DNA of 64,000 bases from Mycobacteroides chelonae (lineage in GTDB: Bacteria; Actinomycetota; Actinomycetes; Mycobacteriales; Mycobacteriaceae). The stretch is from assembly GCF_016767715.1 (NCBI RefSeq), contig NZ_CP050145.1, positions 4,526,001 through 4,590,000 on the forward strand, given 5' to 3'. The notes under the pieces are model-generated. The model was not told the DNA's origin. It ran no database searches and saw only the letters and a list, made by a program, of their open reading frames with translations. The translations under genes were made by a program, and so were the position numbers. Numbering within the stretch: position 1 is the stretch's first letter; each line of letters opens with the position of its first letter. Shown here piece by piece: positions 35,417 to 45,324 of the stretch.

Positions 35417-36112
35417 ATGGTCGAGAACAAGGTCGTACTGGTCACCGGAGGGCGCCGCGGACTGGGCGCAGCCATCGTCGACGAGGTACTGAGCCGCGGA
35501 GCGCGCAAGGTCTACAGCACCGCCCGCCAACCCTTCGAGGACCCGCGCGCGCAGGTGATTCCCCAACAGCTCGAGGTGGCCTCCGAGTCATCGGTGCGAG
35601 CGCTGGCCCGTGAGCTCACCGACGTCGAGATCGTGGTCAATAACGCCGGTGTGCTGCATCCCGATTCGCTGCTCACCGGCGACCTTGATCGGATGGACGC
35701 GACGTTCCAGACCAACGTCTTCGGCCCGCTGCGGGTCATCCGGGCGTTCGCGCCGATCCTCAAGGCCAACGGCGGCGGAGCGATCGTCAACATCCACTCG
35801 GTGCTCTCCTGGCTCGGCGGAGCCGGCGCCTACGGTGCGTCGAAGGCGGCCATCTGGTCGGTGACCAACACCCTGCGCCTGGAGCTGGAACCACAGCACA
35901 CACACGTGCTGGGCGTACACGCGGGATTCATCGACACCGACATGGTGTCCGCCCTCGACGTTCCGAAGACACCGCCCGGCGTGATCGCGGCACGCATCAT
36001 CGATGCACTGGAGAAGGGCGATAACGAGGTGTTGACCGACGAGCTCACCGCGCAGGTGAAGTCGCAGCTATCGGGCCCTGTCGAGAATCTCGCCTACCGT
36101 CCCGGCCACTGA
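35417..36112 (+). CDS. SDR-family short-chain oxidoreductase
   Basis: A 231-aa classical SDR using NAD(P). The cofactor motif is TGGRRGLGAA (near 10-19), with NNAG near 74 and catalytic Ser and YGASK near 128 and 141-145 (motif YxxxK). Expression is probably controlled by the divergent HxlR regulator. It is followed by a tautomerase gene 27 bp on, likely in the same operon. Substrate unknown. Confidence 0.87.
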   Translation: MVENKVVLVTGGRRGLGAAIVDEVLSRGARKVYSTARQPFEDPRAQVIPQQLEVASESSVRALARELTDVEIVVNNAGVLHPDSLLTGDLDRMDATFQTNVFGPLRVIRAFAPILKANGGGAIVNIHSVLSWLGGAGAYGASKAAIWSVTNTLRLELEPQHTHVLGVHAGFIDTDMVSALDVPKTPPGVIAARIIDALEKGDNEVLTDELTAQVKSQLSGPVENLAYRPGH

Positions 36113-36139
36113 CCTCGCATCCACCAGGAGAAGATCGAC

Positions 36140-37068
<929 letters not shown>

Positions 37069-37087
37069 TCACCTCTAGTCTTGCTTC

Positions 37088-37885
37088 ATGACGTCACATG
37101 TGACCCTACGCGTCGACGGCGAGGTAGCCCGCGTCACCTTGTCCCGGCCCGAGAAGCTCAACGGACTCACCCTCGACATGCTCAACGGGCTGACTGCCGC
37201 CGCCCGCCATATTGCCTCAGATACCTCGATCCGTGTGGTGGTGTTGTCCGGTGAGGGGGACGCCTTTTCTACCGGGCTGGATTTCGCGGCCGCAGGCAAG
37301 GACCCGGCGCGCGTGGTCGCGAACTTCATTCCGCTCCCCTGGCTGGGTACCAATGGTTTTCAGGAGGCGTGCTGGGCCTGGCGCCGGTTGCGCATCCCGG
37401 TGATCGCCGTCATCCACGGCCGTTGCTACGGCGGCGGGCTTCAGTTGGCCCTGGCCGCCGACTTCCGGTTCACCACACCCGATGCGGAGTTCTCGATCCT
37501 GGAAGCCAAGTGGGGCCTGATCCCCGATATGTCCGGAAGCGTCACGCTGAGTCAATTGATCGGAATCGACACCGCCAAACGGCTCACCATGACCGGTGAG
37601 ATGTTCGACGGCTTCTACGCCAAGGAAATCGGACTGGTAACCCAGGTGAGCGCCGACCCCGAGGCCGACGCCGCCGAACTCATCGACCAGATCCTGTCGC
37701 GCTCCCCCGATTCGGTGGCAGCCACCAAGACCTTGTTCGACAAGGCATGGTCCATGGTCCCGCGGCGCGCGTTCGGCCTGGAGCGACGCCTGCAACTGCG
37801 GCTCATGCGGGGACCCAACTTCGCCATCGCACGCAAAGCCGGCATCGATAAGACCGAACCTCAGTTCAAGGCCCGCAGTATCTAG
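37088..37885 (+). CDS. Crotonase-fold acyl-CoA enzyme (enoyl-CoA hydratase/isomerase family)
   Basis: A 265-aa crotonase. The oxyanion hole is formed by the segments FSTGLDF (near 60) and HGRCYGGGLQLALAADF (near 110-126). The acidic pair is Glu139 and Asp147 (LEAKWGLIPD). The E-x7-D spacing matches delta3,5-delta2,4-dienoyl-CoA isomerases rather than the Glu/Glu of classical hydratases. So an isomerase role in the breakdown of unsaturated acyl chains is plausible. Confidence 0.85.
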   Translation: MTSHVTLRVDGEVARVTLSRPEKLNGLTLDMLNGLTAAARHIASDTSIRVVVLSGEGDAFSTGLDFAAAGKDPARVVANFIPLPWLGTNGFQEACWAWRRLRIPVIAVIHGRCYGGGLQLALAADFRFTTPDAEFSILEAKWGLIPDMSGSVTLSQLIGIDTAKRLTMTGEMFDGFYAKEIGLVTQVSADPEADAAELIDQILSRSPDSVAATKTLFDKAWSMVPRRAFGLERRLQLRLMRGPNFAIARKAGIDKTEPQFKARSI

Positions 37886-37942
37886 TCCCCCTTTAAGAGG
37901 TTGCCTACTCGGCCCTTAGCCCCGTGATCTTTGCTTCGCTCG

Positions 37943-38263
37943 TTACGCCGCAGGCACACAGTCACGGAGCTCGGGCGCCATGCCGTACGGGCCCCACATC
38001 TGACGCTCCGCATCCTGCCGGGCTTCAGGCTCGTTACTTCCGTGACCGATCACAGAGCCAGCCCACTGCTTCATGCCGAAACCCATACCCGGCATGCTTC
38101 CCGGGCCAAACCCAGGTGGGCCGAAATTGTTGTTGGCATAGACCTGACACTGAACGGCAACCGGGCCCTCCCCCGGCACCGCCGAAGCAGCGGGTGCGGC
38201 GAACACCGAAACCAGCACCGCCGCCACACCAACCCCTGCGACTACCGAACAAATCGTCCGCAT
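37943..38263 (-). CDS. Small secreted protein of unknown function
   Basis: A 106-aa protein with a signal peptide (about residues 1-27, ending APAASA-V), then a Gly/Pro/Met-rich centre (FGPPGFGPGSMPGMGFGM) and two cysteines that could form a disulfide. The ATG at 38263 has GGAGGAGGAG upstream, among the strongest ribosome sites here. Mycobacteria carry several such short exported proteins; no family is named. Confidence 0.8.
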   Translation of the reverse strand: MRTICSVVAGVGVAAVLVSVFAAPAASAVPGEGPVAVQCQVYANNNFGPPGFGPGSMPGMGFGMKQWAGSVIGHGSNEPEARQDAERQMWGPYGMAPELRDCVPAA

Positions 38264-38351
38264 AGCTCCTCCTCCTCGGTATCTGGCAATAGTTTGCCAC
38301 AACTCGAGTATTTCGAGAACCAAATGTTCGCGGAGAGAAATCAGAAGATCG

Positions 38352-39314
38352 CTAGCGCAGATGCCCGTGCGCGGCCGCCACATCGGGATGCGCCCGTAGC
38401 CGGCTTTTCCAGGCGTTCTCGCCGTAGGTCGCATGGATCGGATCATCCGGGTCTGTCGCCGCACCTCGAGCCCGCGCCCGAAGTTCCGGCGGGAGATCCA
38501 GCGTCGGGATACGCGCGTCGAGCCTGGGATTGAAGAAGTAGGCGATCGAAATCCGAGGCGTGCCCGTCAGCGTGACGCGATGGCGCGTCGCACGCAGATA
38601 CCCGCCGCTCGCCCGCTCGAGTAGCTCACCGATGTTCACGATGAATGCACCCGCACGCCCCGGTGCCTCCACCCAGGTGCCGTCCACCTCGACCTGCAGT
38701 CCGCCCACGTCCGGTTCAGCCAGCAGCAAGGTGAGCACACCAGAGTCGCGATGCGCACCCACTCCCTGGTCTGTAGTGCCGCGGGCCGGGTACCGGATGA
38801 CCTTGATCAGGGTCGCGGGTTCAGAGCCAAAAGCCTCGTCGAACACTCCGTCCGCAGACCCAAGAGCAATGGCCCACTCCCGCAGTAGCTTTCGCCCCAC
38901 CGCAGCCAGCGCCGCGTCCCAGCTCGCGAGGGCTGCTCTTAGCTCGGGCACCGCCGTCGGCCACTGGTTGGGCCCCTGCAACCACAGGTAATCGAGATCC
39001 TTTCCGTGCGCAATCGCCCGACGTTCCGGCCCGACATCGATCTGCTCACGCCAATCGGTGAGCCCGCCGGTCAGCTCTCCGCCCAGCCGGGTAAACCCAC
39101 GAAAATGGGGGCTGCGCACCATGGCAATGGCATCCTTGTCCTCCGCGGGCAGCGCGAAAAGCCTGCGAGCGGCCGACAACACCTCGTCGACCAGCCGCGG
39201 CGAGACACCGTGGCCGGTGAGATAGAAGAACCCCACCTCATGGGTGACCTCGCGCAGCACCGCACGCAACCGATCCGGGTCGCCGGAAAGGTCTACGACG
39301 GGTAGCTCAACCAT
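38352..39314 (-). CDS. 2-oxoglutarate/Fe(II) oxygenase, isopenicillin-N-synthase-like
   Basis: A 320-aa non-heme iron oxygenase. The iron triad is His188-x-Asp190 (GAHRDSGVLT) and His245 (ATRHRV). The 2-oxoglutarate anchor is Arg254-x-Ser256 (RISIAYFFNPRLD). The DIOX N-terminal domain is at residues 1-110. ATG 39314 is chosen because the protein then starts at the conserved ELPVVDLSG; an in-frame ATG at 39368 is possible. It is divergent from a Ser/Thr kinase. Substrate unknown. Confidence 0.87.
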   Translation of the reverse strand: MVELPVVDLSGDPDRLRAVLREVTHEVGFFYLTGHGVSPRLVDEVLSAARRLFALPAEDKDAIAMVRSPHFRGFTRLGGELTGGLTDWREQIDVGPERRAIAHGKDLDYLWLQGPNQWPTAVPELRAALASWDAALAAVGRKLLREWAIALGSADGVFDEAFGSEPATLIKVIRYPARGTTDQGVGAHRDSGVLTLLLAEPDVGGLQVEVDGTWVEAPGRAGAFIVNIGELLERASGGYLRATRHRVTLTGTPRISIAYFFNPRLDARIPTLDLPPELRARARGAATDPDDPIHATYGENAWKSRLRAHPDVAAAHGHLR

Positions 39315-39426
39315 GCCCCCCCATGGACCCCCGTCCGGTCTCGCGGGGGCGACCGTCTTGACCGCCATGAGGAAATATCACAAGTACGATGACCACACGG
39401 CCGGGCGAGAGGGACGCACAGGGGAA

Positions 39427-41190
39427 ATGACGTCATCGGAGATGCCGCCGTCGGGTCCAGATAGCCAGCAACCTGGAGACCTACCGCCGGGGACGGCCAT
39501 ATCCGGATACCAGGTCGAGCGCGTCCTCGGTCGCGGCGGCATGGGCACCGTGTACCTGGCCGCCAATCCGAATTTGCAACGTCCTGAGGCTCTGAAGATC
39601 CTCAACGCCCAGGCCTCACGCGACCCTGACTTCCGGGCACGATTCATGCGCGAGGCCTCGCTGGCCGCGTCTCTGGATCACCCCAACATCGTCACGGTGC
39701 ACAACCGAGGCGAAACGCCCGAGGGCGATCTGTGGATTGCCATGCAATACGTCCAGGGCAGCGATGCGCACTCGGAGTCGAGGAACGGGCGCATGTCGCT
39801 CACCCGCGCCATTCACATCATCAGCGAGGTAGCCAAGGCGCTCGACTATCTGCATGCCCGCGGTCTGGTACACCGCGATGTGAAGCCGGCCAACATCCTG
39901 CTGTCCGAAGGCGATCGACGAATCATGTTAGGCGACTTCGGTGTCACTCGCGCGCTCGACGACAGCAACTCGGTTACCTCCGCGGGGAACGTGACCGCCA
40001 CGATCGGGTACGCGGCACCGGAGGTGCTGTCCGGCGCCGTGGTCGACGGCCGCGCCGATGTGTATGCCTTGGGCTGCACGCTCTTTCGGATGCTCACGGG
40101 TCAACCACCATTTGGCTCCGGGGGCTCGCTACCCGCGGTTATCAATGCACACCTTTCGGCGCCGCCGCCCCGCATCTCCCAGTTCGCCTCTGTGCCCGAG
40201 TCAATGGACGCATTGATCGCCAAGGCAATGGCCAAGAATCCCGCCGATCGGTATCAAAGTGCCGGGGAGTTTGCCCAGGCCGCGCAACAGATTCTGGCCG
40301 ACCCGCATCAGCACCGGCAGACTGTGACCCAACCCGTATCCACCGTGAGGCCGCAGCCCACACCCCATCTCGTACAGAACCTCGCCACACCGACAGACTC
40401 CGCGCGAACATTGGTCAAGCACAGGCGCATCGTGGCGATTGTCGGCGCCATCGCCCTGCTGGCCGCATCGACGGTGGTCGCCGTCGTGATCTGGCCCCGC
40501 CATGGTGTGGGTAAACCCGCTCCCTCGTCTGGCGCGACCGCCTCGGCGGTGAAGCCGGGTGAATCGCTTGCCGGACAGCCCAACACCGTCCTAGAAACCT
40601 TGCTGCCCGGCCAGTTCGACTATCCAGACGGATGGGAGAAAAACCCCTCGCCCACATTCAGGTCGGGCGAGTTCAACCCGGCCGTGGCGCCCGGTGCGGC
40701 CACCATCATTGGTGGGACCCCAGTGGGCTGCAACACCATTGATCCCGTGTGGGCGCTGCGCGCCCAGGGCCGTGAGGCACCGACGTTGTACCTGCGTGAT
40801 CGCAAGAAGCCCGAGAGGGAGATCCTGATCCGGGTTGTCCCGGCATCCGATGCCCTCTCCCCGGACGGTGCCTCCGACGCATTGAAGAGGTGCGACGCGG
40901 TCGCGTACACGATCCCCGGCGCGAGTACCACGTGGCGATGCTCGTTCGAGTTCGATGAGCCTGCTCCGGTCCAGAATGGCCAAAAAGAGCTCACCGCAAC
41001 GGAATCGTGCTTCATGTTTCCATCCGGAGCGAACAGCATTCGGCAGCACGTGTCATTCAATGTGGTTCGCGGCCTGCTCGTGTACATCCTGGCCAGCGGT
41101 GCGTCCAACCGAAACGACGCGGCAGGCTCTCTCAGCGCAACCGCCCTGAACTTCGCGACCGCCATGAAGATCCTGCGTTACGGCCGCTAG
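39427..41190 (+). CDS. Transmembrane Ser/Thr protein kinase (Pkn family)
   Basis: A 587-aa eukaryotic-type kinase. The glycine loop is GRGGMGTVYLA (35-45) with ATP-lysine Lys57. The catalytic loop is HRDVKPANILL (His149-Asp151) and DFG is at 170-172. A transmembrane helix at about 336-357 leads to an extracellular sensor domain of roughly 225 residues with four or more cysteines (CNTID, RCDAV, WRCSFEF, SCFMF). The sensor ligand is unknown. ATG 39427 has AGGGGAA just before it. The stop shares CTAG with the convergent gene. Confidence 0.92.
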   Translation: MTSSEMPPSGPDSQQPGDLPPGTAISGYQVERVLGRGGMGTVYLAANPNLQRPEALKILNAQASRDPDFRARFMREASLAASLDHPNIVTVHNRGETPEGDLWIAMQYVQGSDAHSESRNGRMSLTRAIHIISEVAKALDYLHARGLVHRDVKPANILLSEGDRRIMLGDFGVTRALDDSNSVTSAGNVTATIGYAAPEVLSGAVVDGRADVYALGCTLFRMLTGQPPFGSGGSLPAVINAHLSAPPPRISQFASVPESMDALIAKAMAKNPADRYQSAGEFAQAAQQILADPHQHRQTVTQPVSTVRPQPTPHLVQNLATPTDSARTLVKHRRIVAIVGAIALLAASTVVAVVIWPRHGVGKPAPSSGATASAVKPGESLAGQPNTVLETLLPGQFDYPDGWEKNPSPTFRSGEFNPAVAPGAATIIGGTPVGCNTIDPVWALRAQGREAPTLYLRDRKKPEREILIRVVPASDALSPDGASDALKRCDAVAYTIPGASTTWRCSFEFDEPAPVQNGQKELTATESCFMFPSGANSIRQHVSFNVVRGLLVYILASGASNRNDAAGSLSATALNFATAMKILRYGR

Positions 41191-41756
41191 TTCTTGGGAG
41201 ACCAGGGGGTGAGCCAATCCGTGGGCTCCCAGCCCTCGGCGGCCGCCAGCAGCTCGTACATCGTTGCGCCATCGACGGACTCACGGATGATGTCGGCGTG
41301 GCCGGCATGCCGGGCCAACTCCTCGATGAGGTGCAGGGCCACCCATCGCACACTCCATGCGTCGACGTCCTTGGGAAACCACGGCGCCGACGGAACGGGC
41401 ACCGGAGTCTCCAGCCCCTTGTCCTTGATCGCGGCAAGTGTTGCTTCGCACTGCGCGGAGTACGCCGCCAGCACCCCGGCGAGCGTCTCGTCCGCACGCA
41501 AGATGAATTCGTCATCGGCTCGGTGGCGGTCAGGCCCCGGATCGGGCGCGGCGACAATCTTGTCTGTCCAGCCCGCCTGCATATTGGTGACGTGCTTGAT
41601 GAGCCCACCGACCGACAAGGTGCCCGCCGTCGGGGTGAGACGAGCCTGATCGTCGGTCAGGCCGAAGGCCACGATCCGAAAAGCATCTTGCTGCGCGGCG
41701 ATGTACTCGATCAGGCCGTCCAACTCGGTGGAAACGGGCGGAGGCATGGCAGGCAT
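41187..41756 (-). CDS. DinB-fold protein (mycothiol-transferase-like)
   Basis: A 189-aa four-helix-bundle protein of the DinB/DUF664 family. Putative metal histidines lie in GLIKHVTNMQAGW (near 50) and HLIEELARHAGHADIIRE (near 140-157). Actinobacterial members are mycothiol- or bacillithiol-dependent transferases. ATG 41756 is chosen because GAGAGGAA precedes it. Confidence 0.82.
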   Translation of the reverse strand: MPAMPPPVSTELDGLIEYIAAQQDAFRIVAFGLTDDQARLTPTAGTLSVGGLIKHVTNMQAGWTDKIVAAPDPGPDRHRADDEFILRADETLAGVLAAYSAQCEATLAAIKDKGLETPVPVPSAPWFPKDVDAWSVRWVALHLIEELARHAGHADIIRESVDGATMYELLAAAEGWEPTDWLTPWSPKN

Positions 41757-41912
41757 ACGGGGGTTCCTCTCGGGGCTGTGAGCTGGCACGCATAAGCCAA
41801 CACCACCGGTCTGACATCACTCCCCGAAACCGCGAAAATGCCTTCTGACCTGCGATATCGAATTGTGACAACAACCACAAGTCCAGGACTTTTGTCATAC
41901 GCTACTCAGCGG

Positions 41913-41940
41913 TATAGTTCAGTTGTTACCGGTGGGTAAC
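41913..41940 (+). promoter_or_regulatory. fadE5 promoter -10 and TTAC-N6-GTAA operator
   Basis: TATAGT (41913-41918) is a good mycobacterial -10. It is followed by GTTACC-GGTG-GGTAAC (41925-41940), a perfect inverted repeat containing TTAC-N6-GTAA at the expected transcription start. The same TTAC-N6-GTAA pattern recurs between fadA2 and fabG4. Confidence 0.6.
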
Positions 41941-42013
41941 TTAATCGGAAGTAAGAACCCAACCGAATATCAGCACAGCCCCACGAGACCACGGTCAGAC
42001 CCAAGAGAAAGCA

Positions 42014-43858
42014 ATGACGCACATGGGCCACTACAAGTCGAACGTCCGCGACCTGGAGTTCAACCTCTTCGAGCTCTTCAACATCCAGCAGGTTTTCGGT
42101 GGTGAGGAATTCCCCGAGCTGGACGAAGAGACCGCTCGCACGTTCCTTTCCGAAATGCGCACCCTCGCCGAGGGGCCACTGGCCGATTCCTTCGCTGAAG
42201 GCGACCGCAACCCGCCGGTCTTCGATCCGGAGACCCACTCGGTGGCCATCCCCGAGGCTTTCAAGAAGTCCGTCAAGGCAGTCACCGACGCCGGGTGGGA
42301 TCGTCTCGGCCTGATCGAAGAACTCGGCGGCAGCCCGGTTCCGCGCTCGCTGATGTGGGCCATTCAGGAGATGATCCTCGGCGCCAACCCCGCAGTCTGG
42401 ATGTACAGCGGCGGTGCCGGTTTCGCGCAGATCTTCTACAACGTCGCCACCGATGAGCAGAAGAAGTGGGCCGAATTCGTCGCCGAGCGCGGCTGGGGCG
42501 CCACCATGGTGCTCACCGAGCCCGACGCCGGTTCGGACGTGGGCGCCGGTCGCACCAAGGCCGTCAAGCAGGAGGACGGTTCCTGGCACATCGACGGTGT
42601 GAAGCGCTTCATCACCTCGGCTGACTCCGATGACATGTTCGAGAACATCATGCATCTGGTGCTGGCCCGCCCCGAGGGCGCCGGCCCCGGCACCAAGGGT
42701 CTGTCGCTGTTCTTCGTGCCCAAGTTCATCCCCAACTTCGAGACCGGCGAGCCGGGCGAGCGCAACGGCGTCTTCGTCACCAACGTCGAGCACAAGATGG
42801 GCCTGAAGGTTTCGGCCACCTGTGAGCTGAGCCTGGGCCAGCACGGCGTTCCTGCCAAGGGCTGGCTGGTCGGCGAGGTGCACAACGGCATCGCCCAGAT
42901 GTTCGACGTCATCGAGCAGGCCCGCATGATGGTGGGCACCAAGGCCATCGCGACTCTGTCGACCGGTTACCTGAACGCGCTCGAGTACGCCAAGACCCGC
43001 GTGCAGGGTGCGGACATGACGCAGCTGACCGACAAGACCGCTCCCCGCGTCACCATCACGCACCACCCGGATGTGCGTCGCTCGCTGATGACTCAGAAGG
43101 CTTACGCCGAGGGCCTGCGCGCGCTGTACCTCTACGCCACTACCTTCCAGGACGCCGTGACCGCCAAGGCCATCAACGGCGTGGAGGCCGAGGAAGCGGT
43201 ACGGCTCAACGACCTGCTGCTGCCGATCATCAAGGGTGTGGGCTCCGAGCGTGCCTACGAGAAGCTCACCGAAAGCCTGCAGACCTTCGGTGGATCCGGC
43301 TTCCTGCAGGACTACCCGATCGAGCAGTACATCCGTGACGCCAAGATCGACTCGCTCTACGAGGGCACCACGGCGATCCAGGCCCAGGACTTCTTCTTCC
43401 GCAAGATCGTCAAGGACCAGGGCAAGTCGCTGGCCTTCGTCTCCGGTCAGATCGAAGAGTTCGTCAAGAGCGAGACCGGCAACGGCCGCCTGAAGGCCGA
43501 GCGTGCGCTGCTTGCAACGGCTTTGGAAGACGTGCAGGGCATGGCAGCGACCATGACCGCCAACCTGATGGCAGCCCAGCAGGAGATCACCCAGGTCTAC
43601 AAGGTCGGAACGGCCTCCGTGCGCTTCCTGATGAGCGTCGGCGACCTGCTGATCGGCTGGCTGCTGCAGCGTCAGGCCGCCGTGGCGATCGAGGCTCTGG
43701 ACGCGGGCGCCACCGGCGCCGAGAAGTCCTTCTACGAGGGCAAGATCGCGGTTGCCTCGTTCTTCGCCAAGAACATGCTGCCGCAGCTGACCTCGACCCG
43801 GGCCATCCTGGAGAACGTCGACAACGACATCATGGAGCTCGACGAAGCCGCCTTCTGA
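42014..43858 (+). CDS. fadE5: Acyl-CoA dehydrogenase FadE5
   Basis: A 614-aa FAD enzyme catalysing the first step of fatty-acyl-CoA beta-oxidation. It belongs to the large, C-terminally extended type of M. tuberculosis FadE5 (Rv0244c, about 611 aa). Landmarks are [16 protein letters not shown] (near 170), the catalytic Glu in [16 protein letters not shown] (near 455) and [18 protein letters not shown] (near 425). A 156-bp leader holds a promoter and an operator. A strong hairpin terminator follows. Here it is separated from fadA2 by about 12.7 kb. Confidence 0.94.
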   Translation: MTHMGHYKSNVRDLEFNLFELFNIQQVFGGEEFPELDEETARTFLSEMRTLAEGPLADSFAEGDRNPPVFDPETHSVAIPEAFKKSVKAVTDAGWDRLGLIEELGGSPVPRSLMWAIQEMILGANPAVWMYSGGAGFAQIFYNVATDEQKKWAEFVAERGWGATMVLTEPDAGSDVGAGRTKAVKQEDGSWHIDGVKRFITSADSDDMFENIMHLVLARPEGAGPGTKGLSLFFVPKFIPNFETGEPGERNGVFVTNVEHKMGLKVSATCELSLGQHGVPAKGWLVGEVHNGIAQMFDVIEQARMMVGTKAIATLSTGYLNALEYAKTRVQGADMTQLTDKTAPRVTITHHPDVRRSLMTQKAYAEGLRALYLYATTFQDAVTAKAINGVEAEEAVRLNDLLLPIIKGVGSERAYEKLTESLQTFGGSGFLQDYPIEQYIRDAKIDSLYEGTTAIQAQDFFFRKIVKDQGKSLAFVSGQIEEFVKSETGNGRLKAERALLATALEDVQGMAATMTANLMAAQQEITQVYKVGTASVRFLMSVGDLLIGWLLQRQAAVAIEALDAGATGAEKSFYEGKIAVASFFAKNMLPQLTSTRAILENVDNDIMELDEAAF

Positions 43859-43869
43859 TCCCACTCAGC

Positions 43870-43905
43870 CGAAGCCCCCGTTTCCCCTTGGAGACGGGGG
43901 CTTCG
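43870..43905 (+). terminator. fadE5 terminator
   Basis: Perfect 12-bp stem, CGAAGCCCCCGT (43870-43881) with ACGGGGGCTTCG (43894-43905). There is no long T-run, as is common in mycobacterial terminators. Confidence 0.7.
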
Positions 43906-43907
43906 CG

Positions 43908-43957
43908 CATCTCGAGATGCCGAGAGTTACGGCCTGAGCTCTCACTGATTGGCCAAT
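43908..43957. promoter_or_regulatory. Two palindromes upstream of the alpha-oxoamine synthase gene
   Basis: CATCTCGAGATG (43908-43919) and ATTGGCCAAT (43948-43957) are perfect palindromes in the 135-bp gap after the fadE5 terminator. The second is the better placed to be an operator for the following gene cluster. No adjacent regulator gene is seen. Confidence 0.35.
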
Positions 43958-44040
43958 ACAGATTCTTTGGCCCATCCATCTGAACCACGCACAGCTACGA
44001 ATCGTTAGTAGAGGTGTGCCTGCAACGGCGCCGAGCATTC

Positions 44041-45324
44041 ATGGCTACAGGCCAGGATTGGACGGAGATGGTTCAGAGCGAAAGCGCGACGGAGTATGCC
44101 GAAACCGGCGACATCGCAAAAGACGTTGGGCAGCGGATAGCCATGGTCCGCCATTTCGCATCCACCGGACAGCTTCCTTTCTTTCAGCAGATTGACCCCG
44201 GCGTTCCACCGAGGGTCGACGTTCGGGGCCACGAGTGCGTGCTACTGGGCTCGAACTCCTACATTGGCCTCTCGAGCCACCCCAGCGTGATCGCCGCAGC
44301 TGTCACTGCGACACAGAACTTCGGCACCGGAACCACCGGCAGCCGATTACTCAACGGCACCTATCCCGTGCATGTCGCTCTCGAACAACAGCTCGCGATG
44401 TGGCTCGGCCACGAGGACGCGGTGGTGTTCACCACCGGCTATCAAACCAATGTCGGTGCGATTCAAGGACTTCTCGGCCCCGATTGTCTCGCCGTTGTGG
44501 ATTCCTACGCACACGCTTCGATCCGTGATGGGGTGCGGCTCAGCCAGGCGGTAGAGGCCAAATTCGCCCACAACGACGTCGCATCCCTGGCTGCCGCCCT
44601 GCACAGTCACGCCGAGACACCATTCCGGCGCAAACTGGTGCTTGTTGACTCGCTGTACTCCATGGAGGGCTCCACCGCCCCGCTGGAACAGATCGTTGCG
44701 GTCTGCAAGGCGGCCGGTGCTTTGCTCATGGTGGACGAGGCGCACGGGATCGGCGTGTTCGGCCCCACAGGTGCGGGCCTGGCGGAACGCAACGGCGTCG
44801 CACAAGACGTCGACATCCTGATGGGTTCGTTATCGAAGGCCATTGGCGGGCTTGGCGGATTTATCGCAAGCTCGCAGGACATTGTCGACGAGATCCGGCT
44901 CAGCGCACGATCCTTCTGGTTCAGCACCTCCGGCACGCCGGCGTCCATGGCAGCCGCGACCGCGGCGATCGAGGTCATCCGCGGGGAAGAGGGGAGGGAA
45001 CGTCGTGGAAGGCTCGAGCGCAACGCCCGGCTCATGCGTCGGTCGCTCGAACCCCTCAATGTCGTCTTGCACCGCCCAGACGAACTCAGCCCCGACTGGT
45101 CGCCTATCATTCCCATCCGATTGTTCGACGAGCTGCGGACCGCCCTGAGTTGGAACAAGCTGAGAGACGCGGGAGTATTCGTCACCCCGGCCATCTATCC
45201 TGCAGTGCCACTTGGTAAACCGATTCTGCGCGTGTGTATGACCTCGGAGCTGAGCGAAGAAGAAGTCATCTGGTGTGCAGAGGTGCTTACCAAAGAGCTC
45301 TCGTGGGCTTTGGCTGCTGCATGA
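44041..45324 (+). CDS. Alpha-oxoamine synthase, serine palmitoyltransferase-like
   Basis: PLP enzyme of 427 aa that condenses an amino acid with an acyl thioester and loses CO2, giving an amino ketone. Motifs: FGTGTTGSRLLNGT (94-107), DSYAHASIRDG (154-164), VDEAHGIGVFGPTGAG (231-246) and PLP Lys266 in GSLSKAIGG. The glycine-rich GTGTTGSRLLNGT segment is closer to bacterial serine palmitoyltransferases of the Bacteroides type than to BioF or KBL. No biotin gene is nearby. ATG 44041 is chosen; GTG 44014 would add nine residues. It overlaps the next gene in ATGA. The acyl and amino substrates are unknown. Confidence 0.82.
   Translation: MATGQDWTEMVQSESATEYAETGDIAKDVGQRIAMVRHFASTGQLPFFQQIDPGVPPRVDVRGHECVLLGSNSYIGLSSHPSVIAAAVTATQNFGTGTTGSRLLNGTYPVHVALEQQLAMWLGHEDAVVFTTGYQTNVGAIQGLLGPDCLAVVDSYAHASIRDGVRLSQAVEAKFAHNDVASLAAALHSHAETPFRRKLVLVDSLYSMEGSTAPLEQIVAVCKAAGALLMVDEAHGIGVFGPTGAGLAERNGVAQDVDILMGSLSKAIGGLGGFIASSQDIVDEIRLSARSFWFSTSGTPASMAAATAAIEVIRGEEGRERRGRLERNARLMRRSLEPLNVVLHRPDELSPDWSPIIPIRLFDELRTALSWNKLRDAGVFVTPAIYPAVPLGKPILRVCMTSELSEEEVIWCAEVLTKELSWALAAA

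Noticed and set aside
41863..41880. TTGTG-N8-CACAA dyad upstream of fadE5
   Set aside because: Arms of five bases are weak and it lies well upstream of the better operator at 41925; not listed as a feature.
41906..43864. Open frame of 652 codons antisense to fadE5
   Set aside because: It mirrors the codon-biased fadE5 gene, has His/Leu/Val-rich composition with no domain, and no ribosome site.
44041..45324. Naming the oxoamine synthase as BioF (biotin synthesis)
   Set aside because: No bioA, bioD or bioB is nearby, and the glycine-rich segment and epimerase-type partner fit a serine-palmitoyltransferase-like enzyme better.
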